Numbered from the stretch's first letter, positions 25,793 to 34,595 are shown. The stretch is DNA of 64,000 nucleotides from Thalassovita litoralis (GCF_900182725.1 NZ_FXTO01000001.1:124001-188000), one strand, 5' to 3'. Program-made: numbers and translations. Notes: generated from the letters alone by a model not told the origin.

Positions 25793-26182
25793 TCAGGTGC
25801 CGGGATCGCGCAGCATCCGGCCCAGCAATCGACCACCCAGAATATGCACATGCAGATGCGGCACATCCTGAATCGCCGCCTCGCCGGAATTAGCCACCAT
25901 ACGGTAGCCGCCCCCACCCATGCCGGGCTGAACCTCTGTCATCGCGCAGATTTCGCCCACCATGCGGGTGAAATCCACGATCTCGTCCTCGGACGCCTCC
26001 AGTGCGAAATGGTCATAGGTCACATACGGCCCTTTTGGGATCACCAACACATGCACCGGCGCTTGTGGGGCAATGTCATGAAAAGCCAGCGCATGAGTGC
26101 TTTCCCTGACCTTCTTGCAAGGAATTTCCCCCCGCAAAATCCGCGCGAAAACATTCTGGTCGTCGTAGCGATACGCCATCAT
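25793..26182 (-). CDS. HIT family protein (histidine triad nucleotide-binding)
   Basis: This 129-residue HINT-like protein has the histidine triad HLHVHILGG near the C-terminus and the N-terminal block NVFARILRGEIPCKKV. Such proteins hydrolyse AMP-linked substrates such as adenosine phosphoramidates. The ATG at 26182 is chosen because it follows the stop of the glycosyltransferase gene by eight bases and has GGAA just upstream; the next codon is also ATG (26179). The short distance suggests translational coupling to the glycosyltransferase gene. Confidence 0.9.
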   Translation of the reverse strand: MMAYRYDDQNVFARILRGEIPCKKVRESTHALAFHDIAPQAPVHVLVIPKGPYVTYDHFALEASEDEIVDFTRMVGEICAMTEVQPGMGGGGYRMVANSGEAAIQDVPHLHVHILGGRLLGRMLRDPGT

Positions 26183-26190
26183 TTCATTCC

Positions 26191-27768
26191 TTAGTCCGAA
26201 AACAGATAGTCGATCCCGCAAATTTCTTCGGCCTGATCCTGCGGGATCGACAGGAACCGGGCCAACGCAACAGCATTTTCAGCAGACCCCGCACCATCGC
26301 GGATGCGGTTGTAATTTTCGAACTCCGAATCCCGGATCACGTCCCCTTCGTACACGATATCCTGCCGAATGGTGGGCAACAGACGTTCCCAGGTTTCATC
26401 CGAGGTGTGTTCCCCCGCCAACCCGATCCGCATCGCGTGGCCCACAAGGAAATCATCGTCGTACTGGCACTCGACCTCCAGCAACCGCGTGACAGACCGA
26501 TCTCCGACAAAATCGCGGATCAGGTCGATATTGCCCGGATCGACACAGATGATCAGCCGGTCAGTGGCGAAGTAATCGAACAGCATCCGCATCAGCGCCC
26601 GCTGGTGGCGCATCCGTTTCGGCAGACTGGCCTGAATCCCCCCCAGATCGGGCAGCGGCGTGTCCTCCTCGTTGAACAGGTATTCGATTGTCGGGATGTC
26701 CGTTTTTTGCTTGATGAAGGCCAGCAACCGTTTTGCGACATGCCATTTCTTGCAGATCACAATCAGCAATTCACGTTCACGCCCCAGCGTGCTTTCGGTT
26801 TCCCAGAACCGCATCCCGAACCGCCGCCCGATCCGGCCCCGCCCTGTCAGAAAGCTGTACAGGCTGCGCCCTTCGTTGGACACTTTGAACTGCACCCCCT
26901 GCGCCGCGTACAAATCCCCCAGCCGCGCCTTCAGTTCTTGGGCTTCGGGGCTGATTTTACGGGCGAACAGGAAATCCTGACTCAGCAACAAATCATAATG
27001 ATCATTGTAGAATGTCACCGGCATTCCGTAGTCAGAAAACATCAGAAAGGTCAGCGTCCGGCTGCGGATTTCCGTTTCCGGCACCAAGTGGCGCACTAAC
27101 GTCTGGAAAAATGTTTCATCGGGAATCCATGTCCTGCGGAAAAACCGCATCACATCGCGGCGCTGGCGCGTGAAATCCAATATCCATTCAATCGTGCGAC
27201 GACGCAGGCACCACCACTGGCTGCCGATCATGATTTGCAAATCTTCGGGGATGGCGCGTTTCAGACCCAGTTTGCGCTGTGCCTGCAACATGCCATAGAA
27301 CAGCCGCTTGTGGTTTCGTTCGTTCAGGTAGTGGCGATAAACCAGCCGGTCCTCTTTCATGCCGGTCTTGATCCAGTCGCTTTCAAAGAAATCAAAGCTT
27401 TCGATGTAGTCGCAGGATTCGGCATCCAGAAATTCATGCGCGTATTCTGCGGATTTGATCGCCATACAATCGCCCGACACCATCATGAAATGTGTGGCGC
27501 GAGGAAAGGCCTGAACCGCGCTTTCCACCGCGTTCAGGGTGGCCTGTACCAAGCTCCATTCCCCCCAGCCGCATTTGATCCGCCTATGTGCGAATGTGAC
27601 GGCAGAATTGTCCTTGAGCGCTGCGCGGATTTTTTCATAATCTGCGGACGAGGCATTTCCATCGAAATGAATCGACATGTAATCGCCCGCAGCGGTCAGC
27701 CGCTGGGCCTGCTGAATAATAGCGTCCGGGTCTTTGTGACACAAAAGGATAAAGGCAATCGTCGCCAT
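26191..27768 (-). CDS. GT14-like glycosyltransferase (DUF5928; core-2/I-branching type)
   Basis: This 525-residue protein has a GT14 (core-2/I-branching beta-1,6-N-acetylglucosaminyltransferase-like) domain over about the first 270 residues: the start MATIAFILLCHKDP, SIHFDGNASSADY, the HFMMVSGDC strand, SQWWCLRRRTIEWI and the PDETFFQTLV motif. The remaining 250 residues match the DUF5928 extension, which I cannot assign to a fold; it contains runs such as GRERELLIVICKKWHVAKRLLAFI. It has no signal peptide, so it probably acts on the cytoplasmic face on a surface-glycan precursor. The start MATIAF is preferred over an upstream TTG. It is divergent from a sulfotransferase gene, which suggests a shared role in a sulfated surface polysaccharide. 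Confidence 0.78.
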   Translation of the reverse strand: MATIAFILLCHKDPDAIIQQAQRLTAAGDYMSIHFDGNASSADYEKIRAALKDNSAVTFAHRRIKCGWGEWSLVQATLNAVESAVQAFPRATHFMMVSGDCMAIKSAEYAHEFLDAESCDYIESFDFFESDWIKTGMKEDRLVYRHYLNERNHKRLFYGMLQAQRKLGLKRAIPEDLQIMIGSQWWCLRRRTIEWILDFTRQRRDVMRFFRRTWIPDETFFQTLVRHLVPETEIRSRTLTFLMFSDYGMPVTFYNDHYDLLLSQDFLFARKISPEAQELKARLGDLYAAQGVQFKVSNEGRSLYSFLTGRGRIGRRFGMRFWETESTLGRERELLIVICKKWHVAKRLLAFIKQKTDIPTIEYLFNEEDTPLPDLGGIQASLPKRMRHQRALMRMLFDYFATDRLIICVDPGNIDLIRDFVGDRSVTRLLEVECQYDDDFLVGHAMRIGLAGEHTSDETWERLLPTIRQDIVYEGDVIRDSEFENYNRIRDGAGSAENAVALARFLSIPQDQAEEICGIDYLFSD

Positions 27769-27929
27769 GAAACAGGCCAATGCTCCGGGTCAGTCGTAAC
27801 AGGGGCATACTAGGCCGCATTTGCGAAAGGGGAAACAGGGCAGTCCGTTTTTTAAATCAACCCAAGGATGATTTTGGTCGCCCGAAAGTTGACCAGAGCG
27901 CAACAGGCTTTTAACACCGTATCAAGACA

Positions 27930-27935
27930 TATAAT
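27930..27935 (+). promoter_or_regulatory. candidate -10 element (TATAAT) for the sulfotransferase gene
   Basis: A perfect TATAAT lies 46 bases before the sulfotransferase start in an unusually AT-rich stretch. The -35 region is not clear; a GCTTTT lies 17 bases upstream. The rest of the 212-base gap towards the glycosyltransferase shows nothing else I can support. Confidence 0.35.
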
Positions 27936-27980
27936 ACAGGCACGTAGTATGTTAATAGCCTGATATTGGAGGCAGTTTCT

Positions 27981-28799
27981 ATGGGTTTTCCTGGCACCTG
28001 GATGACAGAAAGCGAAAGCGTCATCTATCGCGTCGTACCAAAATGCGCCTGTTCGACGATCGGACAGATCATGTATTATTCCGATCATGGCACGTTCTAT
28101 GATGGCGACATTCACGATGCGCAGGACGGCATGCACAAATGGGCGTTCGAGGCCAGCCAGCCCTTGATCCAGAAAGCTGTGACCGATCACGGGGCTTATG
28201 CCTTTACCTGCGTGCGCAACCCTTACAGCCGTGTGCTATCGTCCTTTTTCGACAAAATCTGCGGCATTCAGCGGAACGGAAAACGCTATCGCGGCAATAT
28301 GGTGCCGCTGCTGATTCAAAAATATGGGATCGAGGTGGGCGGCCCCGACGGCAAGGACGAATTTGACCAAATCCGCAGTTTCCGCCGCTTTCTGCTATTC
28401 GTGCGCGATACCATCCGGTTTGGCAAACCGATGGGACCGGACATTCATTGGTCATCGGTGTCGGGACATGTATCGACCTATATCGCCAACGGCGGGACAT
28501 ACGATCACATCGTTTGGACAGAAAAATTCAATGACGGGATGCAGGTCGTGCTGGATCATATCGACACCCGGCATCCGGTTGTGTTGTCCGACATTCCCCG
28601 CTTCAATGAATCCGAAGGCCACGGCCCCAAGCGCCTACACCCGGTAGAAGCGTATTTCGACGATCTGTCGATGCATCTGGTCTATGAGATCTACAAATCG
28701 GATTTCGATCTGTTCGGCTATGACTTTGAAAATCCGGCCAACAAATTGCCGATCCGGGACATTGATCTGGCCGAGGTCCACGCCAAATTGGGTGACTAA
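27981..28799 (+). CDS. sulfotransferase family protein
   Basis: This 272-residue protein has the two PAPS-binding motifs of the type-2 carbohydrate sulfotransferase family: the 5'-phosphosulfate loop VPKCACSTI (19-27) and the 3'-phosphate motif RNPYSRVLSSFF (79-90). It would move sulfate from PAPS to a sugar hydroxyl. There is no signal peptide or membrane anchor, so it acts in the cytoplasm. The ATG at 27981 has GGAGG eight bases upstream, which decides the start over an in-frame TTG at 27966. The upstream DNA is more AT-rich than its surroundings. Its neighbour across the divergent gap is a glycosyltransferase, which supports a role in a surface glycan; the acceptor is unknown. Confidence 0.85.
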   Translation: MGFPGTWMTESESVIYRVVPKCACSTIGQIMYYSDHGTFYDGDIHDAQDGMHKWAFEASQPLIQKAVTDHGAYAFTCVRNPYSRVLSSFFDKICGIQRNGKRYRGNMVPLLIQKYGIEVGGPDGKDEFDQIRSFRRFLLFVRDTIRFGKPMGPDIHWSSVSGHVSTYIANGGTYDHIVWTEKFNDGMQVVLDHIDTRHPVVLSDIPRFNESEGHGPKRLHPVEAYFDDLSMHLVYEIYKSDFDLFGYDFENPANKLPIRDIDLAEVHAKLGD

Positions 28800-28850
28800 C
28801 CCCAGACCACGGGGCAAAGGGGGCCAGCCCCTCTTGGCTGCGCCAATTCA

Positions 28851-28915
28851 CCCCGGAGTATTTTTCAATCAGAAAGAAGCAGATTGGTTTCTTTCTGATG
28901 GCAAATACTCTGGGG
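28851..28915. repeat. inverted pair of intergenic repeats, copies E and F, forming a long hairpin
   Basis: Copy E (GAGTATTTTTCAATCAGAAAGAAGC, 28856-28880) and copy F (TTTCTTTCTGATGGCAAATACTC, 28888-28910) face each other across about ten bases. With the flanking CCCC/GGGG the stem is about 27 bp with few mismatches. It lies between the convergent ends of the sulfotransferase and crotonase genes, where it could act as a bidirectional transcription stop or RNA-stabilising hairpin. A second, smaller stem follows (28929-28938 with 28958-28967). Confidence 0.85.
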
Positions 28916-28978
28916 TTTGGGGCAGCGCCCCAAGAAACCGGCAAGCGCAATATTTCAGTTTCTTGGGCACACGGTAAA

Positions 28979-29740
28979 TCAGCCCTTCTGCGCCACGTTC
29001 ACAGGTTGAGCGCGGGAATTCCAAGTGCGTGACACTTCGCCTTCCATCACCATTGCCTCGCCCATCGGCATGTCATAGCCCCGATCCACAACCCGTTTCA
29101 TTTCACGCATGATCACCGGGTCATGGGCGGCAAAGCTTTCGGCCAGTTCCATCGCCAGCGGCATCAGGTCGGCCTGCGGCACCACGCGATTGACCAGCCC
29201 CCAATCCAGAGCGGTCTGGGCATCAATGCGTTTGCAGCCGAAATGCATTTCCTTGGCCCGTGACGGGCCAACGATCCGTGACAAACGTTGCGACAAACCC
29301 CATCCCGGCATCACCCCTACCGCTGCGTGGGTATCCCCAAAACTGGCGTTTTCCGAAGCGATCAAGACATCGCAGGCCATTGCCAGTTCCAGCCCGCCGG
29401 TAATAGCAAACCCGTTCACCGCTGCGATGATCGGGCAACGGCAATCCATCAGCGCGTTGGCCGGGTTATCGGCAACCTCTGCGGTACTGGCACCGCGCAA
29501 TTTGCTGGGATCGCTGGAAATCTCTTTCAGATCCAGCCCGGCGGAAAAGGCCCGGTCCCCCGCCCCGGTCAACACAATGACGCGCACGCTGTCATCTGCC
29601 TCGGCGGTGCGCAGGGCGGCGGCCAGTTCGGCCCGCAGTTGCACAGACAACGCATTCATCGCCTGCGGGCGATTCAGCGTGATAACCATCACCCCCCCGG
29701 TTTGTTCGCACAAAACGGTGGCTTCTTCTGAATTGGACAT
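28979..29740 (-). CDS. enoyl-CoA hydratase/isomerase family (crotonase) protein
   Basis: The 253-residue crotonase-fold protein has the acyl-CoA oxyanion-hole segments GDRAFSAGLDLKEI and NGFAITGGLELAMACD. The Glu matching Glu144 of rat crotonase is present (GGLELAM). The second catalytic Glu (Glu164) is replaced by His in the FGDTHAAVGVMPGWGLSQRL block. Many crotonases with this pattern are annotated as hydratases, but the lost Glu means another reaction is possible. The start MSNSEE is set by GGAGGAGGGAG just upstream; the frame runs on upstream without one. It is divergent from an SDR gene across 123 bases holding a GTGACGTCAC palindrome. Confidence 0.85.
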   Translation of the reverse strand: MSNSEEATVLCEQTGGVMVITLNRPQAMNALSVQLRAELAAALRTAEADDSVRVIVLTGAGDRAFSAGLDLKEISSDPSKLRGASTAEVADNPANALMDCRCPIIAAVNGFAITGGLELAMACDVLIASENASFGDTHAAVGVMPGWGLSQRLSRIVGPSRAKEMHFGCKRIDAQTALDWGLVNRVVPQADLMPLAMELAESFAAHDPVIMREMKRVVDRGYDMPMGEAMVMEGEVSRTWNSRAQPVNVAQKG

Positions 29741-29781
29741 GATTTTAACTCCCTCCTCCAATAGCTGTAGTGAACCGCTAC

Positions 29782-29791
29782 GTGACGTCAC
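29782..29791. promoter_or_regulatory. GTGACGTCAC palindrome between crotonase and SDR genes
   Basis: A perfect 10-bp palindrome lies near the middle of the divergent promoter region. Just before it, GTAG and CTAC form another short dyad (29768-29782 region). Such a site would suit a dimeric regulator controlling both genes. The regulator is not in view. Confidence 0.35.
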
Positions 29792-29863
29792 TGTCAATTT
29801 CTTGCGTTGTTCCGGGGCGGGGGCGATCAGTACGGTTAAATCGGGAAAGAGGAGGACTAAGAC

Positions 29864-30649
29864 ATGACAAAGACACATCCGTTTGACCTAAGCGGTCGCG
29901 TGGTCGTCGTGACCGGGGGAAACGGCGGTTTGGGGCTGGGCATGGCCGATACGCTGGCCGAGCTGGGGGCCAAGGTGGCGATCTGGGGCCGCAATCCAGA
30001 TAAAAACGCCACGGCACTGGACCGGATCAACCGCCACGGCGGCGATCATATCGCGCTGGCCTGTGACGTCTGCAACTGGGATCAGATCGACGCGGCAATG
30101 GCGCAAACGCTGGACCATTATGGCCGGGTCGACGGCATGTTCGCCAATGCCGGCGTGGGCGGCGGGCCGAAGCCCTTTACCGAGCGCAGCGTGCAGGAAT
30201 GGCGCGACTTGATGGCCGCCAATCTGGATGGGGTCGTGCGCAGCTTTCAGGTGGCGGCGAAGCACATGATCGAACGCGGCGCGAATGGCGATGCCTTTGG
30301 GCGGCTGGTCTGCACGTCCTCGGTTGCGTCCATCGACGGGGCGGCCTTCAACGAACATTACGGCGCATCCAAGGGCGCATTAAATTCGCTGGTTCGCGCC
30401 ACGGCGGTCGAATTGGCACGGCATGGCATCACCGTGAACGCGATCCTGCCCGGCTATGCGGAATCCGACATGACGGCGGGATTGATGGATAACGAAAAAT
30501 TCGTCCGCAACGTTATGCCCCGTATCCCCGTTCGCCGCTTTGGCACACCGCAGGATTTTGGCGGCATCGCCAGCTACCTGATGAGCGACCTGTCCGCCTA
30601 TCACACCGGGCAATGTTTCGTCATCGACGGTGGGTATACGATATTCTGA
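29864..30649 (+). CDS. SDR family oxidoreductase
   Basis: This 261-residue short-chain dehydrogenase/reductase has the classical layout: TGGNGGLG cofactor motif (about 18-25), NAGVGG, the catalytic Ser in TSSVAS, and YGASKG with the Tyr and Lys. WGRNPDKN after beta-2 has Arg rather than Asp, which suggests NADP(H), though this is weak evidence. GAGGAGG sits upstream of the ATG at 29864. It is divergent from the crotonase gene and followed by a strong terminator. The substrate cannot be read from the sequence. Confidence 0.9.
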   Translation: MTKTHPFDLSGRVVVVTGGNGGLGLGMADTLAELGAKVAIWGRNPDKNATALDRINRHGGDHIALACDVCNWDQIDAAMAQTLDHYGRVDGMFANAGVGGGPKPFTERSVQEWRDLMAANLDGVVRSFQVAAKHMIERGANGDAFGRLVCTSSVASIDGAAFNEHYGASKGALNSLVRATAVELARHGITVNAILPGYAESDMTAGLMDNEKFVRNVMPRIPVRRFGTPQDFGGIASYLMSDLSAYHTGQCFVIDGGYTIF

Positions 30650-30659
30650 CACCCAACAA

Positions 30660-30689
30660 AAAACGGCGGGCCGCACAGCCCGCCGTTTT
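30660..30689. terminator. bidirectional rho-independent terminator
   Basis: A perfect 12-bp stem (30660-30671 with 30678-30689) with a six-base loop begins with AAAA and ends with TTTT. It separates the convergent SDR and formaldehyde dehydrogenase genes. Confidence 0.9.
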
Positions 30690-30709
30690 CTTTGTCAAAT
30701 CTGCTTCGA

Positions 30710-31840
30710 TCAATAGATCACAACGGACCGGATGGATTCCCCGGCGTGCATCAGATCGAACGCCTTGTTGATGTCTTCCAGCGGCATGGTGTGGGTGATC
30801 ATGGGGTCGATCTCGATCTTGCCATCCATGTACCAGTCCACGAATTTCGGCACGTCGGTGCGCCCTTTGGCGCCACCGAATGCCGTACCTTTCCAGACCC
30901 GGCCAGTGACCAGTTGGAACGGACGGGTGGAAATTTCCGCACCCGCAGGGGCCACGCCGATCACCACCGACACGCCCCAGCCACGGTGCGAACATTCCAG
31001 CGCGTCGCGCATCACTTTTACGTTGCCGGTGGCATCGAACGAGTAATCCACCCCGCCGATCTGATCCGCGCCGCGTTTGGTCAGGTTCACGATTTCTTCG
31101 ACCACGGTGCCGTCGATTTTGGACGGGTTCACGAAATGGGTCATGCCGAATTTGCGGGCCATTTCGGCCTTGTCGTCGTTCAGGTCCACACCGATGATCA
31201 TATCGGCACCAGCCATGCGCAGGCCCTGAATGACGTTCAGGCCGATACCGCCCAGACCGAACACCGCAGCGGTTGATCCGATTTCCACGCCCGCCGTGTT
31301 GATCACCGCGCCGATCCCGGTGGTGACGCCACAGCCAATGTAGCAAATCTTGTCAAAGGGCGCGTCGTCCCGCACCTTTGCCAGCGCGATTTCGGGCATT
31401 ACCGTGTGATTGGCAAAGGTCGAACAGCCCATGTAGTGATAGATCGGGGTGCCATCCAGCATTTTGAACCGGGTGGTGCCATCGGGCATCAAGCCCTGCC
31501 CTTGCGTGTTGCGGATCGCGGTACACAGGTTGGTTTTGCCCGACAGGCAAGATGGGCATTCACGGCATTCCGGGGTGTATAGCGGAATAACGTGATCGCC
31601 GGGTTTCAGCGTGGTCACGCCTTCGCCCACTTCGATCACGACGCCCGCGCCTTCGTGGCCCAGAATGCTGGGAAAAAGCCCCTCGGGGTCGGCACCCGAC
31701 AGGGTGAATTCATCCGTGTGGCAAATGCCGGTGGCTTTGATTTCAATCAGAACTTCGCCCGCCTTGGGGCCTTCCAGTTCGACTTCCATGATTTGCAGCG
31801 GCTTGCCCGCTTCAACGGCGACGGCGGCTTTGGTGCGCAT
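30710..31840 (-). CDS. frmA: S-(hydroxymethyl)glutathione dehydrogenase (class III alcohol dehydrogenase)
   Basis: The 376-residue zinc enzyme oxidises the formaldehyde-glutathione adduct to S-formylglutathione. Catalytic zinc ligands are seen in TGICHTDE and GHEGAG, with CGVTTG further on; the structural zinc Cys are in [17 protein letters not shown]. The cofactor fold is [13 protein letters not shown] with Asp in GVDLND for [13 protein letters not shown] and [16 protein letters not shown] are specific for class III. The usual partner S-formylglutathione hydrolase is not adjacent. The 279 bases between this gene and the TetR gene hold the promoter but no recognised gene or clear motif. Confidence 0.96.
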   Translation of the reverse strand: MRTKAAVAVEAGKPLQIMEVELEGPKAGEVLIEIKATGICHTDEFTLSGADPEGLFPSILGHEGAGVVIEVGEGVTTLKPGDHVIPLYTPECRECPSCLSGKTNLCTAIRNTQGQGLMPDGTTRFKMLDGTPIYHYMGCSTFANHTVMPEIALAKVRDDAPFDKICYIGCGVTTGIGAVINTAGVEIGSTAAVFGLGGIGLNVIQGLRMAGADMIIGVDLNDDKAEMARKFGMTHFVNPSKIDGTVVEEIVNLTKRGADQIGGVDYSFDATGNVKVMRDALECSHRGWGVSVVIGVAPAGAEISTRPFQLVTGRVWKGTAFGGAKGRTDVPKFVDWYMDGKIEIDPMITHTMPLEDINKAFDLMHAGESIRSVVIY

Positions 31841-32119
31841 TCCTTATCCTTCCCCGGCTTCTGGCCCCGCATTCAACACAAGGCATTCAGCGCGTTCAAT
31901 ATACATGCAACATGACAGACAGAGCGGCCAAACCGCCGCCCCTTGGTTATTTGTCCATACGATACATTTCGTGGCAAGTACCACAGGTTTGTCCGAAAGA
32001 CTTGGGCGCAGTTTGCCCCCTGTCAAAGGGCAGACATCTACAGAAACGACACGTTGCGCCACTCCTGCGGCCTATGGGGTGGAATTGCGTTGTTTTCACG
32101 ATCCCGTGAACGCCCGCCG

Positions 32120-32695
32120 TTACAGCGCCCGCAATCCACCCAAGGCAAAATCCGTTGCCAAATCGGCATAGGCCGCGCGGTCCATATCCCGCCCCGGACG
32201 GTGCCACATATAGAACCAGTTCAGGACGGCAAAAACTGACATCGTGGCTGCCCGCAATCGCGCGCCATCCTGTGCCAGATCGGGCTGCACCAGCAAAACG
32301 GCATCCGACATGATCTGCACCAACCGTTTTTGCGTTTCGATCAACGGTTTTTGTCGATCCGCAGGCAAGACGCCCAACGCGTCGATCTGCAACTTATGTT
32401 CGGCATCGGCATCTTCGTATTGTGTCAGGATCGCCCGGATCAGTCCCCTGATACCCGCATTTCTGGACGTTTCGACCACATCCAGCAACGCACCCAGATG
32501 ATCGTCCAGAATGTCGAACAGCAAATCCTCTTTCGAGGACCAGTAGTGATAGATCAGCGCCTTTGACACCCCACAGGATTTTGCCGCCCCTGTCATCGAC
32601 GCCCGGTCAAACCCATGCGCAGCAAAATAGGTGGCGGCCCCTTTGCGCAGGGCCGCCCGTTTTTCATCGTGATCGCGTGCCAGTCCGCGGGCCAT
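32120..32695 (-). CDS. TetR/AcrR family regulator, probable phenylacetate regulator
   Basis: The 191-residue protein has a TetR helix-turn-helix at about residues 18-60 (YFAAHGFDRASMTGAAKSCG, then VSKALIYHYWSSKEDLL) and an all-helical ligand domain. Its ATG overlaps the stop of paaK by one base (TAATG), so it is the last gene of a paaI-paaK-TetR unit. Position and family suggest a PaaR-type repressor responding to phenylacetyl-CoA; this is an inference from context. A PaaX-type regulator is encoded 4 kb away as well, so the locus has two regulators of different families. Confidence 0.85.
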   Translation of the reverse strand: MARGLARDHDEKRAALRKGAATYFAAHGFDRASMTGAAKSCGVSKALIYHYWSSKEDLLFDILDDHLGALLDVVETSRNAGIRGLIRAILTQYEDADAEHKLQIDALGVLPADRQKPLIETQKRLVQIMSDAVLLVQPDLAQDGARLRAATMSVFAVLNWFYMWHRPGRDMDRAAYADLATDFALGGLRAL

Positions 32696-34005
32696 TACTT
32701 CTCCTTCGGGCGGTTATCCACGATCCGCACGGCCTTGCCTTCGGATCGGGCCACCTTGCCCGTCCCGGCGACATTCACCCTCACGCTGATGCCCACGTTG
32801 GATTTCACCTTGCCCGACAGATCACGGGCCGCCGCCTCTGTCATATCGACAGAAACACCCTCGGCCAACTCTACATGTACGGTCATAACGTCCATCCGGT
32901 CAGGCCGGGACAGTTCGATCTGGAAATGCGGCGCAAGGCTGGGGATTTCCATCAACTGTTCTTCAATCTGGGTCGGGAACACGTTCACCCCGCGCAGAAT
33001 AATCATGTCATCGCTGCGGCCCGTGATCTTTTCCATCCGCCGCATACTGCGCGCCGTTCCCGGCAGCAGGCGGGTCAGGTCGCGGGTGCGATAGCGGATG
33101 ATCGGGAACCCTTCCTTGGTCAAAGAGGTAAAGACCAGTTCGCCCAATTCGCCATCGGGCAGCACTTCGCCCGTCACCGGATCAATCACCTCTGGGTAAA
33201 AATGGTCTTCCCAGATGTGCAGGCCATCCTTGGTTTCCACGCATTCATTGGCCACGCCGGGGCCGATCACTTCGGACAGGCCGTAAATATCAACCGCGTG
33301 CATATCGAAAGCATCTTCGATTTCCTTGCGCATGGCGTTGGTCCAAGGCTCGGCCCCGAAAATCCCCACCTTCAACGGCGATTTGCGCGGGTCCAGCCCT
33401 TGTTTGGCGTATTCATCCAGAATGGACAGCGCATAGGACGGCGTCACGGTAATCCCATCCGCGCCGAAATCCTCGATCAGGCGTACCTGCCGTTGTGTCA
33501 TGCCACCGGATACCGGCACCACCGTCAGGCCCAGCTTTTCCGCCCCGCCATGCACACCCAGACCGCCCGTGAACAACCCATAACCATAGGCATTGTGCAA
33601 CACATCACCGGGTCGCAAACCGGACGCCCGCATACACCGCGCAACCACATCGGCCCACATATCCAGATCGTTTTTCGTATAGCCCACCACCGTCGGCTGC
33701 CCGGTCGTCCCCGAGGACGCATGAAGCCGTGCGATCCGTTCACGCGGCACAGCAAACAGGCCAAAGGGGTAATTATCCCGCAAATCCTGTTTGACCGTGA
33801 ACGGGAATTTTGCCAGATCCGCCAGCGATGTCAGGTCATCCGGGTGAACACCTGCCTCGTCAAATTTCCGTTTGTAGAACGGCACATTGTCATAGGCATG
33901 TTTCAGCGACCATTTCATCCGCTGCAATTGCAGCGATGAAATCTCGTCGCGGCTGGCAATCTCGATCGGGTCCAGATCGCCGGGTCTGGGTGACAGGTCT
34001 TTCAT
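32695..34005 (-). CDS. paaK: phenylacetate--CoA ligase
   Basis: This 436-residue ANL-superfamily enzyme activates phenylacetate to phenylacetyl-CoA with ATP, the first step of the aerobic hybrid pathway. The P-loop ASSGTTGQPTVVGYT, the YGYGLFTGGLGVHGG block, and YRTRDLTR with the hinge Asp, followed by GRSDDMIILRGVNVFPTQIE, are all typical of PaaK. Length is the family norm (about 435). It lies 39 bases after paaI and overlaps the TetR gene by one base. Confidence 0.96.
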   Translation of the reverse strand: MKDLSPRPGDLDPIEIASRDEISSLQLQRMKWSLKHAYDNVPFYKRKFDEAGVHPDDLTSLADLAKFPFTVKQDLRDNYPFGLFAVPRERIARLHASSGTTGQPTVVGYTKNDLDMWADVVARCMRASGLRPGDVLHNAYGYGLFTGGLGVHGGAEKLGLTVVPVSGGMTQRQVRLIEDFGADGITVTPSYALSILDEYAKQGLDPRKSPLKVGIFGAEPWTNAMRKEIEDAFDMHAVDIYGLSEVIGPGVANECVETKDGLHIWEDHFYPEVIDPVTGEVLPDGELGELVFTSLTKEGFPIIRYRTRDLTRLLPGTARSMRRMEKITGRSDDMIILRGVNVFPTQIEEQLMEIPSLAPHFQIELSRPDRMDVMTVHVELAEGVSVDMTEAAARDLSGKVKSNVGISVRVNVAGTGKVARSEGKAVRIVDNRPKEK

Positions 34006-34044
34006 TGGGTTCCTCCCGTTAATCCTTGCACAAAGGGACGCGGC

Positions 34045-34479
34045 TCAGGCGTCACCCTCGTCGAAATGCTGGCCCTTGATCTGGCGTGACAGGCCACGGA
34101 ACAGCGCAACCTTGCGCCCGTCTTCGCCCAGAACCACCACGTCATAGACACCAGACCGCCCGGTCAGCGACATTTCCTCGGCCACGGCGGTCAGCAGCTC
34201 GCCCTTTTTGCCGGGGGCCAGAAAGGTGATGGTGTTTTCCTGCGCCACCACCAGATTGTTATGGCTGTTGCAGGCATAGGCGAACGCGGTGTCCGCCAGC
34301 GTAAAGATATACCCACCGTGGCACATGGCATGGCCATTCAGCATGTCATCACGCACCGGCATTGTCATTTCCGCCTGACCGGGGGCAATTCTGGTCAAAA
34401 CCATGCCCGCCGCCTGTGCGGCCACATCCTTGGCCCACATCGTTGCGGCGCTGCGCTCTGCGCGTTCCTGTGGTGTCAT
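34045..34479 (-). CDS. paaI: hydroxyphenylacetyl-CoA thioesterase
   Basis: This 144-residue hot-dog thioesterase releases CoA from dead-end ring-hydroxylated phenylacetyl-CoA products. The GHAMCHGGYIFTLADTAFAYACN helix holds the catalytic Asp, and the core matches PaaI. The start MTPQERAERS is set by GGAGGAAGGG just upstream. The first codons read MTPQ, and the mature length agrees with the family. It is divergent from paaZ across 116 bases and heads paaI-paaK-TetR. Confidence 0.92.
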   Translation of the reverse strand: MTPQERAERSAATMWAKDVAAQAAGMVLTRIAPGQAEMTMPVRDDMLNGHAMCHGGYIFTLADTAFAYACNSHNNLVVAQENTITFLAPGKKGELLTAVAEEMSLTGRSGVYDVVVLGEDGRKVALFRGLSRQIKGQHFDEGDA

Positions 34480-34519
34480 TTGGCCCTTCCTCCCTGTCGC
34501 CTGCAAAAGCTTGCACAAA

Positions 34520-34533
34520 ACCGACCACACGGT
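34520..34533. promoter_or_regulatory. ACCG-N6-CGGT dyad between paaI and paaZ
   Basis: ACCGACCACACGGT lies in the divergent promoter region of the two paa units. Its half-sites and six-base spacing resemble the ACCG-N6-CGGT core that I recall for PaaR-type TetR operators in actinobacteria. The arms are only four bases, so the match is weak; the position is what makes it worth recording. Confidence 0.3.
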
Positions 34534-34595
34534 CAATAGTATTGAAACGGGAAATATTTTGCCCCATACTTCGCCCAACCTTTGGAGGAGAGCCA

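Noticed and set aside
31844-32207. Several short frames on both strands between frmA and the TetR gene
   Set aside because: None has a ribosome binding site, a family match or normal composition; the stretch is treated as promoter DNA.
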